Assembly: GCA_023382655.1 (NCBI GenBank)
Contig: JAHDWK010000021.1
Location: 1 to 64,000 of the forward strand
Source: Anaerolineae bacterium
GTDB taxonomy: Bacteria; Chloroflexota; Anaerolineae; Promineifilales; Promineifilaceae
Direction: 5' to 3'
Length of the DNA stretch: 64,000 nt
In this document: positions 8,319-17,300 of the stretch, in pieces
How positions within the stretch are numbered: position 1 is the first letter of the stretch
How the letters are laid out: every line of letters starts with the position of its first letter
Notes under the pieces: model-generated
Seen by the model: only the letters and a program-made list of their open reading frames with translations
Told to the model about the DNA's origin: nothing
Databases searched by the model: none
Position numbers and translations under genes: made by a program

Positions 8319-9332
8319 TCACCACAACGCCACATGGTCTTCGGCCCAGCCTACCAAACGATGCACGGCCACAACTTCTCCTTCATCCGTGGTGATAAGC
8401 CCGTGGTAATGGCCGAACATCTGATGTACCTCTGAGCGCACCAGCCAGACATTGCTGGCCGCTACCCGCTCCAGGAATGGGGTGAAGGTCAATTCCAGCC
8501 GCCCGGTCGGGTCACTGATACGCCAGGGGCGCATGAACGCCGTTCTGTCATACTGCCAGATCAGGTCGGTGGAGAGTTTGTGTAAACGGCCGTCTACACA
8601 AACCCCATTCTCCGTACTGCCGGTGCCATCCGACCATTGCCCGCCCAGGTTCAGGCCAAGGAGACGGCCGTTTTGCCGCCCTGAAGCGCTGCCCCAATTC
8701 CAGCGACAGTGACGCGGCCAGATACCCCGGCCAAAGTCCAGACAGGCGAAGCTTTGTTCGCCCTGGAAAAGCGTCTCTTGCCCGCCAATGGTGACTGTGC
8801 CGCTGGCCGGCAGGCAGTTTTGCTTGCTGGTGAACTGAAAGGTGCGGTCATTCCAGGGCACGACGACGTTGAGGGTCTCGTGCTGTGGGGGAATGGTGAT
8901 GGCCAATTGAGCAGTTAACGGCCGTCCCTCAAAATCTGCCATCTCCACCCGCAAAGCCACCCCTACGGCCTGCTGGCGCATGGCTACCCGCAGCCCCTTG
9001 CTGCCATAGACCGCATCGGCAGCGACGACATCGGCCAGGTGGCAGTCCTGACCGAGGGGCAACAGCTTCGTGGCTTCGGTGAGCCGACCGGTGTTGAAGT
9101 CGGCATAGTAGACGAAGACCAGCCCGGCGTAATCCAGGTGGCTGATGGTGGCGGAGAAGAGGTGGCTCTCGGTGGTGATGGCCCAATAGTTCCAGCGTTT
9201 CTTGCGTGGCCAGCGGCCGCGTAGATTACAGCGGTGGAATGGGTGGCGTGACCAGCCCACAGCCGCCGGGTTGAGACGGCCGTTGGGCAGGCAGAGGTCC
9301 ACGGGAGCAGTCAGTTCACGTTCAACGTTCAT
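8319..9332 (-). CDS. DUF2804 family protein
   Basis: A protein of about 337 residues belonging to DUF2804, soluble, with no signal peptide and a mostly beta structure. Recognisable parts include an N-terminal VDLCLPNGRLNPAAVGWSRHPFH, the central FACLDFGRGIWPRHCRWNWGS and the C-terminal end FGHYHGLITTDEGEVV. The biochemical role of the family is unknown. I place the start at 9332 (MNVEREL) because its ATG overlaps the TGA stop of the small upstream ORF as ATGA, implying coupling; a start 13 codons earlier would lie inside that ORF. Confidence 0.8.
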   Translation of the reverse strand: MNVERELTAPVDLCLPNGRLNPAAVGWSRHPFHRCNLRGRWPRKKRWNYWAITTESHLFSATISHLDYAGLVFVYYADFNTGRLTEATKLLPLGQDCHLADVVAADAVYGSKGLRVAMRQQAVGVALRVEMADFEGRPLTAQLAITIPPQHETLNVVVPWNDRTFQFTSKQNCLPASGTVTIGGQETLFQGEQSFACLDFGRGIWPRHCRWNWGSASGRQNGRLLGLNLGGQWSDGTGSTENGVCVDGRLHKLSTDLIWQYDRTAFMRPWRISDPTGRLELTFTPFLERVAASNVWLVRSEVHQMFGHYHGLITTDEGEVVAVHRLVGWAEDHVALW

Positions 9333-9499
9333 TTCCCAAACCTTGCGCAGCCGCCCAAAGCGTGATCGCAATCTCCACCGCCGCTAAGCCCTTCTTCCAC
9401 GCTGTTATACGGACCGAGCAGTTGGCGCACGACCAGTTGGTGAAATTCGTCGCACATGGCGAGAGTGGGTTTGAGTGGTTTGGTTTCTGTTTGGCTCAT
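9329..9499 (-). CDS. Small protein coupled to DUF2804 gene
   Basis: A 56-codon ORF starting MSQTETKPLKPTLAMCDEF. The start is supported by an AAGGA sequence at a proper distance and by the four-base ATGA overlap of its stop with the DUF2804 start. The central segment HQLVVRQLLGPYNSVEEGL looks like a folded helical piece. It could be a genuine small partner protein or the remaining 5' part of a longer gene. No family recognised. Confidence 0.5.
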   Translation of the reverse strand: MSQTETKPLKPTLAMCDEFHQLVVRQLLGPYNSVEEGLSGGGDCDHALGGCARFGK

Positions 9500-9561
9500 A
9501 CAGTCCTTGTTGTTCAAATTTCAGAATGTGCTTTGTTGCCCATGCAGCATTCCAATAGATA

Positions 9562-9882
9562 CTAAAGATGTACCGGTTTTAGTACCTTGAATTCTTGATT
9601 CCCCACAACCCCCAGGGGCAGCTTCGGCGGTTTGGATTTGGGCCAGGGGGCCAGATTGTTGGCGCGTAACCAGACACCGATTTCCTTGTTGATTAACTCG
9701 CGGCACGTTGACCCCCAGAAAGATTGTTTGCCAATGTTGATTTCAACCGGGTGAGAATTGCCTTCCAGGTATAAAAACACACTCTTCCAGGTTGGATCGA
9801 AATAGTGATCTCGATCCACAATTTTGATTTTCAAGTCGTACCCAGCGCCGCTGGTATGATGTCTGCCGTTGTTCCAGGCCAT
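9562..9882 (-). CDS. Hypothetical protein
   Basis: A 106-residue soluble protein, mixed alpha/beta, without membrane segments. The frame is protein-like throughout (YDLKIKIVDRDHYFDPTW, GKQSFWGSTCRELINKEIG). It ends with a basic/proline-rich stretch (LAPWPKSKPPKLPLG). I do not recognise the family. It follows the gene at 10297 by 19 bases on the same strand, so the two may be co-transcribed. Confidence 0.6.
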   Translation of the reverse strand: MAWNNGRHHTSGAGYDLKIKIVDRDHYFDPTWKSVFLYLEGNSHPVEINIGKQSFWGSTCRELINKEIGVWLRANNLAPWPKSKPPKLPLGVVGNQEFKVLKPVHL

Positions 9883-9901
9883 TACTTGAAATGCCGTTTT
9901 G

Positions 9902-10297
9902 TTATGCCTCCCGCAGACGATACATGGAGAGAGTAAATTGAGTGTTCGTTAAGGAGGAGATGATGAGTTCGTCGTTGTGGTCAAATGCGATGGCATGGAG
10001 ATGTTTATTGGAAAGGAAACCACCTTCGACAGGGATGAGGCCGTCGCGAATGCGTACCGACAACTGCTGCGCCAGATAAGAAGCCAGACTGTAATGAACG
10101 CCGATTCCTTGACCGCCAACCGGATGGCCGAGCGCTGTAACTACTTCTGGGTGACGTTGAGCAAATTCGATGGCGATTTGGTAGGCGGTGAGAAACGGCC
10201 GTCCAAAGTGGTGACCACCCGCTTCGTCCGGCGTCTCGCGGAGAATGTTCATTAACTTCACTTCAATATCGTACTGTTGCCATTTGCTGTCACTCAT
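9902..10297 (-). CDS. Hypothetical protein, first of a gene pair
   Basis: A 131-residue soluble protein with a good ribosome binding site (AAGGAG about 8 bases before the ATG). Features visible are a helical N-terminus (DIEVKLMNILRETPDEAGGHHFGRPFLTAYQIA) and a strand-rich C-terminus. The GGHHFGRPFLTAYQIAIEF segment is the most distinctive. No known family was recognised. Its neighbour downstream (9562-9882) is also unknown; together they may form a two-gene unit. Confidence 0.65.
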   Translation of the reverse strand: MSDSKWQQYDIEVKLMNILRETPDEAGGHHFGRPFLTAYQIAIEFAQRHPEVVTALGHPVGGQGIGVHYSLASYLAQQLSVRIRDGLIPVEGGFLSNKHLHAIAFDHNDELIISSLTNTQFTLSMYRLREA

Positions 10298-10502
10298 TGA
10301 TTTTGCTCCTTTCCTTATCTTACGTTTTCAACGTTCGGTCAGGCCACAGGCCAGGTACAATGTTTCCTCCTTGGGATGCTCTCCAGTATAAATGGCTGCC
10401 TGTCATCTTTCCTGGCGACCTATTCACGGACGGTGAACAGGCGGATTTGGCTTTGGCGCGCAAACTCTAAGCCGCTTCCGCCGCGCAACGGCCGTCCAAC
10501 TT

Positions 10503-13500
10503 TCACGGCCGTCTGACCACCGGCAAATAGAGAAAGGTCATCGGCCCAAATTGTGCATAGCCGTAAGGCGCGGTGGTGTGGACGTTGTCGGCGGCCTCTA
10601 CCAAAACGGCCGTCGGCGCATGGTCCGTTAGCAGCACATGGCGCACCTGGTACGGGCCATCTAACTGGCTGGCGTAGATGGCGCTGCCGGAAAAGCGTAA
10701 GGGAATCACCTGGGTACCGGGTTCCAGCGTAAGGTGACGGCGTGCGTGGGCCACAAACGTGGCCCCCTGGTAAATCTCTGCCGACAGGGTATAGGTGCTG
10801 GCCTCCGTCACCTCAATCCCCACCTGTACCTCCAACCACTCATAACGGCCGTTACCGTCCGCATCTATGCCCCCGTCACTGTACTGGTTGGTTAAAGCGG
10901 CCGTGGTCGGGGCAATGGTAAACACGGCCGTGGCACTACGCACATAAGGTTCACCGTCATAAACGCCTTCGGCCGTCAGCTGCACGCCATACTTGCCGCC
11001 CTGGCTGGTCTGGGTGACCTGTGCGCCAAACACACCGTCATGGGCCGCACCATCGTCGTGCAGGCCGTCATCATACAGGGCGAGCGCGTCCGTCGCCCCA
11101 TCTGGCCGGTGGATGACGGCGTTGACCACACCCCCCACCACGGGTGTCGTCGCTTCATGGCTGACGGTGGCTGTGATCACCACCGGGCTGCCAGACGGCG
11201 CCCATGCCGGCGCCGCACTGCTGACGGCCACCGGCGCGGCCGGGAGCAGCAGCAAGCGGTATAACGTTTCTTCTGGCAGCGCCGGGGCGGTCATCGTATA
11301 GGTCCAGGCACCGGTGAGCGTTTCCGTGATTTGGAAAGAGGACAGCAGGCCAAAGCCGGTATCCAGATGCACATAGTCCACGTTAGGGTCACTGCTGCTG
11401 GTGGCGCTGGTGATGGTGTTCCCTGCGGGATCTGTTAACGCCAGGGAAACGTCCTGATCATACCAATACAGGGCAACGCTGGTGGGGCCGTCATTGGTGA
11501 CGGTAAATGAACCGGTCACACTCTCTCCAGCGTTCAAAATACCGGCGGCAATATCTTGCAGGGGCACGGCTGCTGTTACCTGAGGCTGCCGCAGGCGCGA
11601 GGCCACATCTTGCGCCGGGTACGCGGCGCGGTTAACGGTGGACAGCGGCGGGCAAACAGGCGACCCCAAGCGGGGCAATATCTCGGCTGTAAAGGTGGCA
11701 TGGGGATTGACGAACGAGTGCAGCAGGTGCAGCGGATCGATCCAGGCTGGTACCTGCCCGTGTAAATCCGTTGTGAGAATGTAGGTGCTGTTCGGGTACA
11801 GCCAGGCGTTTAGCGCCAGGGCATGGGCGCTTACCTGGTGTACGGCAAAATCGTTGGGCCATGCCGCCGCCGTAGGCCATTGGTAGTAAATGGGCAGCAG
11901 TAAAGTGGGCAAGGTGGCCGCCTGGGCCCGGCCGTCGCCCGCCAACAGACGATAACAGACCCCATCCTCAGGCTGGTGGGATTGGGCATTGGCGAGCAAA
12001 CGCACCGGCGGCAGCATTTCCTCAATCGCCGGCCATTGGTTGCCATTGACAACTGCGCCCAAACCAACAAACGCGGCAAAAGGCAAATTGCCAAATTCGC
12101 CGCCATGTGGTGTGCCCAGGGTAAACAAGTTGCGCACCCGCACCTGTTTGGTCGTCCCCTCACAGACCGTGCCATACAGTTCTTCATTTTCCAGGTAGGC
12201 GCGGGCGCGTAGGCCGCCATAACTGTGCGTAATCAGGTCAAACTCGCCCGACCAGGCGACGCCCGGAATGTGTACCTCATCATAATAACGGCATAACTCG
12301 GCCTTGATGATGGCCGCGTTTTCCGCCAGATAAACACGCGGCGTTGTGTTCTGCGCGTAAAACAGGTTGCAGCCGGGCACGTAACCGTGGGGCGTCAAAT
12401 GGCCGGTATGGTTGCCGAAGCTGGTGAAGTAGCGCAGTTGATCATCTTCCACCAGCATCCGGCCTTCGCTACCGCCCCAGCCGGTGATGAGCATCACGGG
12501 TGGCGAGGCCGTCGCTTCACTACAATCCGCATCTTTGGCCCAAAAATCAACGTCGTACCGGCTAGGGGGGACGGTGATCGTCGTGTCGGTCTGGGGGCGG
12601 TAGATGTAACTGCTTGGCGCATTGACCGACAGGGTGTAAGTGCCGGTAATCAGGTCCGTGAACAGGTAGACGCCGTTAGTGCCGGTCACGGCCGTTTCCC
12701 CCTGCCCATTGTCCACTTCAGCGCCCACAATGGGATTCCCGGCAAAATCTACCACCCGCCCCCGGATGGCCGACCCGTCCGCCGGCCCATACCAGTTGGG
12801 TGCCAGATCTTCGGCCGTGCTGTTAATCTGGCTGGGAATGAGCGTACCGTCAACCGATTGGATGAGGATGTCGGCCGCATCGGCCGCATTGCTGCTGTAG
12901 GCAATGTAATCGCCGTCCGGCGCATAGACGCCGTTCCACTCGCTGGTAAAGGTGGTAAAGGTCAGGCGGGTTTCCACGCCGGTATTGATATCCACCCGGT
13001 ACAAATCGGAAAAGAGGAGATTGCGGCAGCTGGCGTAAATAATGCCGCTGCCGTCTGGCAGCCAGTTGGGATACAAATCGCCGCCCAGGTGGGTGGTGAT
13101 CTGCGTCTGCGCACTGCCGTCGGCATTCATCAGCCAGATATCCCAGTTCCAATCGCAGGCGGCAATGGTGATGCTGGCGCGCATGAAGGCGATTTTGGCC
13201 CCATCGGGGGAGTAGCGGGGGTAAAAGGCGTTATTGCCGGGTACCACCGCCACCGGCTGCACGTTGCCCCCATTCGCATCCATCCGGTAAATCTGGTAGT
13301 AACTGCCGCCCCTGTCTGAGCTGAAGAGGATGTGCTGCCCATCGGGCGACCAGAACGGGTGGATGTCTTGCGCCGGGCTGCTCGGCGTCAGGTTAATGGT
13401 CTCGCCGCTGTCCACATGCAGCCGGTAGATGTCGAAATTGCCGCCTCTGTCGCTGGCGAAGAGGATGTGCTGTCCATCGGGCGACCAGACCGGCGTGGCG

Positions 13501-13841
13501 TCGGTGGCGGTGGCGCTGGATGGCAGCGGCGCTACCACCCCTGCCGCTACGTCATAACGGTGCAGATCATGGGTACCGCTGCTGTTGCTGGAAAAGGCGA
13601 TCTGGCCGCTCAAACTCAGCGGCGCGGCGGGCCTGTCTGGGGTGGAGGCGTTGGGGGCGGGCTGCCCGGCGCCGGCCGTGGGAATCAGCCGCGCCTGGGC
13701 CAGCGCTGGCAGCGCCTCGGTCTCACTCACATAAGCTCCCGGCGGTGGCGCGGCCGCCGCGCGGATAGGGGTATTTTGCTGCCCAATCACCAGCAAAACG
13801 CCGATCATTGCTACAAGTATGAGCCAAAAACGACTTTTCAT
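10503..13841 (-). CDS. Secreted TolB-type propeller / lipase-like protein
   Basis: A 1112-residue exported protein with a signal peptide (residues 1-28, hydrophobic core LILVAMIGVLLVIG). Residues about 75-345 hold several TolB/PD40 beta-propeller repeats (WSPDGQHILFASDRGGNFDIY and similar). A carboxypeptidase-like Gna-B type domain follows (about 360-430: IRGRVVDFAGNPIVGAEV). Residues about 445-720 look like an alpha/beta hydrolase, with HSYGG (G-x-S-x-G variant around THSYGGLRARAYLE) as nucleophile elbow and GTPHGGEFG. The remainder is beta-sandwich repeats. The C-terminus ends in MTFLYLPVVRRP, a tail often seen on secreted Chloroflexota proteins. A strong ribosome binding site AGGAGG precedes the start. 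Substrate unknown. Confidence 0.8.
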   Translation of the reverse strand: MKSRFWLILVAMIGVLLVIGQQNTPIRAAAAPPPGAYVSETEALPALAQARLIPTAGAGQPAPNASTPDRPAAPLSLSGQIAFSSNSSGTHDLHRYDVAAGVVAPLPSSATATDATPVWSPDGQHILFASDRGGNFDIYRLHVDSGETINLTPSSPAQDIHPFWSPDGQHILFSSDRGGSYYQIYRMDANGGNVQPVAVVPGNNAFYPRYSPDGAKIAFMRASITIAACDWNWDIWLMNADGSAQTQITTHLGGDLYPNWLPDGSGIIYASCRNLLFSDLYRVDINTGVETRLTFTTFTSEWNGVYAPDGDYIAYSSNAADAADILIQSVDGTLIPSQINSTAEDLAPNWYGPADGSAIRGRVVDFAGNPIVGAEVDNGQGETAVTGTNGVYLFTDLITGTYTLSVNAPSSYIYRPQTDTTITVPPSRYDVDFWAKDADCSEATASPPVMLITGWGGSEGRMLVEDDQLRYFTSFGNHTGHLTPHGYVPGCNLFYAQNTTPRVYLAENAAIIKAELCRYYDEVHIPGVAWSGEFDLITHSYGGLRARAYLENEELYGTVCEGTTKQVRVRNLFTLGTPHGGEFGNLPFAAFVGLGAVVNGNQWPAIEEMLPPVRLLANAQSHQPEDGVCYRLLAGDGRAQAATLPTLLLPIYYQWPTAAAWPNDFAVHQVSAHALALNAWLYPNSTYILTTDLHGQVPAWIDPLHLLHSFVNPHATFTAEILPRLGSPVCPPLSTVNRAAYPAQDVASRLRQPQVTAAVPLQDIAAGILNAGESVTGSFTVTNDGPTSVALYWYDQDVSLALTDPAGNTITSATSSSDPNVDYVHLDTGFGLLSSFQITETLTGAWTYTMTAPALPEETLYRLLLLPAAPVAVSSAAPAWAPSGSPVVITATVSHEATTPVVGGVVNAVIHRPDGATDALALYDDGLHDDGAAHDGVFGAQVTQTSQGGKYGVQLTAEGVYDGEPYVRSATAVFTIAPTTAALTNQYSDGGIDADGNGRYEWLEVQVGIEVTEASTYTLSAEIYQGATFVAHARRHLTLEPGTQVIPLRFSGSAIYASQLDGPYQVRHVLLTDHAPTAVLVEAADNVHTTAPYGYAQFGPMTFLYLPVVRRP

Positions 13842-14030
13842 GGTTTCCTCCCTGGTCTTGTGACCGACCTGTACCCTGGCGTAACGTCACCTGCTCCAAT
13901 GATAAATGGTGACTAAAACATCGAAAGCTGGCCTCCGCTTTTCTTAGCTCCCTTCTTCTTCTTTGCCCCCCGTCAACTCTTCTACGTCCATGTCCACCGA
14001 GATTGTATCTGCGGCTGACCCGTTGCAACA

Positions 14031-14059
14031 ACAAACCCGGCTGATTTAGCCGGGTTTGT
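14031..14059. terminator. Strong hairpin, probable bidirectional terminator
   Basis: A 12-bp perfect stem (ACAAACCCGGCT / AGCCGGGTTTGT) with a 5-nt GATTT loop. Short T or A runs are present on both sides but no long U-tract, so this is terminator-like rather than certain. It lies between the lipase promoter region and the distal end of the CRISPR array. Confidence 0.5.
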
Positions 14060-14363
14060 CAATTACCCTTCTTCTTCTTTATCGAGCTGAGGGTTGGCCT
14101 CTACTGAGAGTAGCGTAAACAAAGGGAACGACAATGCCAATGGGGTAATTCCCTACCTGGACTCGGGCAAGCAAAGGTTTACGCCTCGCTCATCACCTCC
14201 ACAGGGTTGGGGGACATGGTCTGAAAGGGTGGCCGCAGATAACGAGGTTGGTTTTGCTTTGGGCTTTGGTGGTGGCGGCTTGAGTTCAAGGGTTGGTCCA
14301 GATTCTTGGATAGCACGCTGATGACGCTGATGGACGCCGTGAGTCGGTGCAGATTCTCTGGGA
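14060..14363. other. Trailer region of the CRISPR array
   Basis: No gene is evident between the hairpin and the last CRISPR repeat. This is the leader-distal flank of the array. I see no degenerate extra repeats outside the array. Confidence 0.5.
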
Positions 14364-17300
14364 GTTTCAATCGCGGGCAGCGATTCTGGGGCGGGCTGAC
14401 TTGCCAGCATTAGGACATATCCACGGCGGCAAGTTTCAATCGCGGGCGGCGATTCTGGGGCGGGCTGACCCGGGACCAGCGGCACGGACGCCAGCAACGT
14501 CAGCGAGTTTCAATCGCGGGCGGCGATTCTGGGGCGGGCTGACCAGGTGGGGGTGCATACGACCTACACCCAGAGCGGCAGTTTCAATCGCGGGCGGCGA
14601 TTCTGGGGCGGGCTGACATCACTGGTCGTATTCCTCCACCACCAAAAAGTAGGTTTCAATCGCGGGCGGCGATTCTGGGGCGGGCTGACCGCGCACCCAG
14701 AATACACCCCTTTTTAATCTGGTTTGTTTCAATCGCGGGCGGCGATTCTGGGGCGGGCTGACCTAACGGCGCAAACCAGGGGATGATGGCCGCTACCAGA
14801 TCGTTTCAATCGCGGGCGGCGATTCTGGGGCGGGCTGACCGGCCTGCGTGACAGACGAACATCACAACTGGAAGCAGTTTCAATCGCGGGCGGCGATTCT
14901 GGGGCGGGCTGACTTTGTAAAGCACTGGTTATGTCCCTCGCCTGCTGGTTTCAATCGCGGGCGGCGATTCTGGGGCGGGCTGACGAACCAACGCCAACGG
15001 CCGTCCTCTCAGATGATGACGGTTTCAATCGCGGGCGGCGATTCTGGGGCGGGCTGACCGGCGGCCTGTGGAGGATTGGATGATGTTTGACAGCATGTTT
15101 CAATCGCGGGCGGCGATTCTGGGGCGGGCTGACGTGGTGTGGGGTATTTATGCAGGATGAGCAAGCCAAGTTTCAATCGCGGGCGGCGATTCTGGGGCGG
15201 GCTGACGGCCGCGTTGGTAAAGTTAGGGAAGGACGTAGAAGTTTCAATCGCGGGCGGCGATTCTGGGGCGGGCTGACGAAATGAATTTCGTACCGCCAGA
15301 ATACCGGGATCATGTTTCAATCGCGGGCGGCGATTCTGGGGCGGGCTGACTCGGCTGAACCGCGAAGCCTGGGAGCGCCTTTACCCCGTTTCAATCGCGG
15401 GCGGCGATTCTGGGGCGGGCTGACCGTTGCAACGGTAGCCGCTTATATTCACCACGACGTGTTTCAATCGCGGGCGGCGATTCTGGGGCGGGCTGACCAG
15501 ACCACACCTTTGTGAGTGACGGAGAGCAAATCGTTTCAATCGCGGGCGGCGATTCTGGGGCGGGCTGACCAAACTTAAATACCGTCCGCTCCTGATGGCG
15601 ACAAGTTTCAATCGCGGGCGGCGATTCTGGGGCGGGCTGACTGAGATTCAGGTAACGATAGCGCATTTCGAGAAATTGTTTCAATCGCGGGCGGCGATTC
15701 TGGGGCGGGCTGACTTTTTCCGTTTGGCTTGGGGCGCTTCTGGCGTTTCGTTTCAATCGCGGGCGGCGATTCTGGGGCGGGCTGACCGTAGCAACTATTA
15801 TCCGGGCTTTTGCTGCTACGGGTTTCAATCGCGGGCGGCGATTCTGGGGCGGGCTGACTCCGAGGAGAAATCTTCCACCTCTGTACTTCCATCCGTTTCA
15901 ATCGCGGGCGGCGATTCTGGGGCGGGCTGACTTGCACATACTGCGTCAGGTCTGCATCGGAGATGTCGTTTCAATCGCGGGCGGCGATTCTGGGGCGGGC
16001 TGACGCATAATCGAGGTAAGTGGTGCATTGGCCCATGACGTGTTTCAATCGCGGGCGGCGATTCTGGGGCGGGCTGACCGCCGAATGATGGCGGTGTGGG
16101 CGGGGTTGGTAGGTTTCAATCGCGGGCGGCGATTCTGGGGCGGGCTGACAGTTGTGGCCTGCCGATGACGGCCAGGCCTAAGCAGTTTCAATCGCGGGCG
16201 GCGATTCTGGGGCGGCCTGACCATCAGGCGTGGCCGTTCCGAATGCCTCCCAATTTTCGTTTCAATCGCGGGCGGCGATTCTGGGGCGGGCTGACAGCAT
16301 GGATGTTTCCACTAAAAGTCGCTCTATCTTGTTTCAATCGCGGGCGGCGATTCTGGGGCGGGCTGACCTATTCAACTCGCAATCGTCTACGGAAGCGAGG
16401 GAAGTTTCAATCGCGGGCGGCGATTCTGGGGCGGGCTGACCCGATTCCCCCGCCCCTGTGGGGCAAGTTGCCCAAGTTTCAATCGCGGGCGGCGATTCTG
16501 GGGCGGGCTGACGAATCCAACAGGAGGCCCGGCGAATGTTCTGAGCAATGTTTCAATCGCGGGCGGCGATTCTGGGGCGGGCTGACCTGCCCCCTGGATG
16601 ACGACGTGGCCGATACTCCACTAGTTTCAATCGCGGGCGGCGATTCTGGGGCGGGCTGACTCCGCCCATACCTTTTGGCCGTTCTCGTACCTCTGGTTTC
16701 AATCGCGGGCGGCGATTCTGGGGCGGGCTGACCACTAATAATACTAATAGAGACATATATATACCGCCAGTTTCAATCGCGGGCGGCGATTCTGGGGCGG
16801 GCTGACAGCGACGAATGAAATCATTAGGCTGGCAACTATTAGTTTCAATCGCGGGCGGCGATTCTGGGGCGGGCTGACTGATGGAAGCCGTCTGGCGCGG
16901 CCGGGATGTGGTGGTTTCAATCGCGGGCGGCGATTCTGGGGCGGGCTGACGACCTGTCATTGTCCCGAAACATCAAAAATATAAAGTTTCAATCGCGGGC
17001 GGCGATTCTGGGGCGGGCTGACCAGACCGGGCGCATTATCGGCTTTAATCTGTTTAGTTTCAATCGCGGGCGGCGATTCTGGGGCGGGCTGACGAAACAT
17101 TAGGCGTCAAGCCTGGCGCATCCCGTCGGGTTTCAATCGCGGGCGGCGATTCTGGGGCGGGCTGACGGACAATATCACCCTCCCTGCTGTATCGTGACAA
17201 GTTTCAATCGCGGGCGGCGATTCTGGGGCGGGCTGACGAATTTATCTCATTGCCCGGCTTGTCTGTCCTTAGTGTTTCAATCGCGGGCGGCGATTCTGGG

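Noticed and set aside
12387..13319. 310-codon ORF antisense to the propeller-lipase gene
   Set aside because: Shadow of the minus-strand gene, which has a signal peptide and domain repeats.
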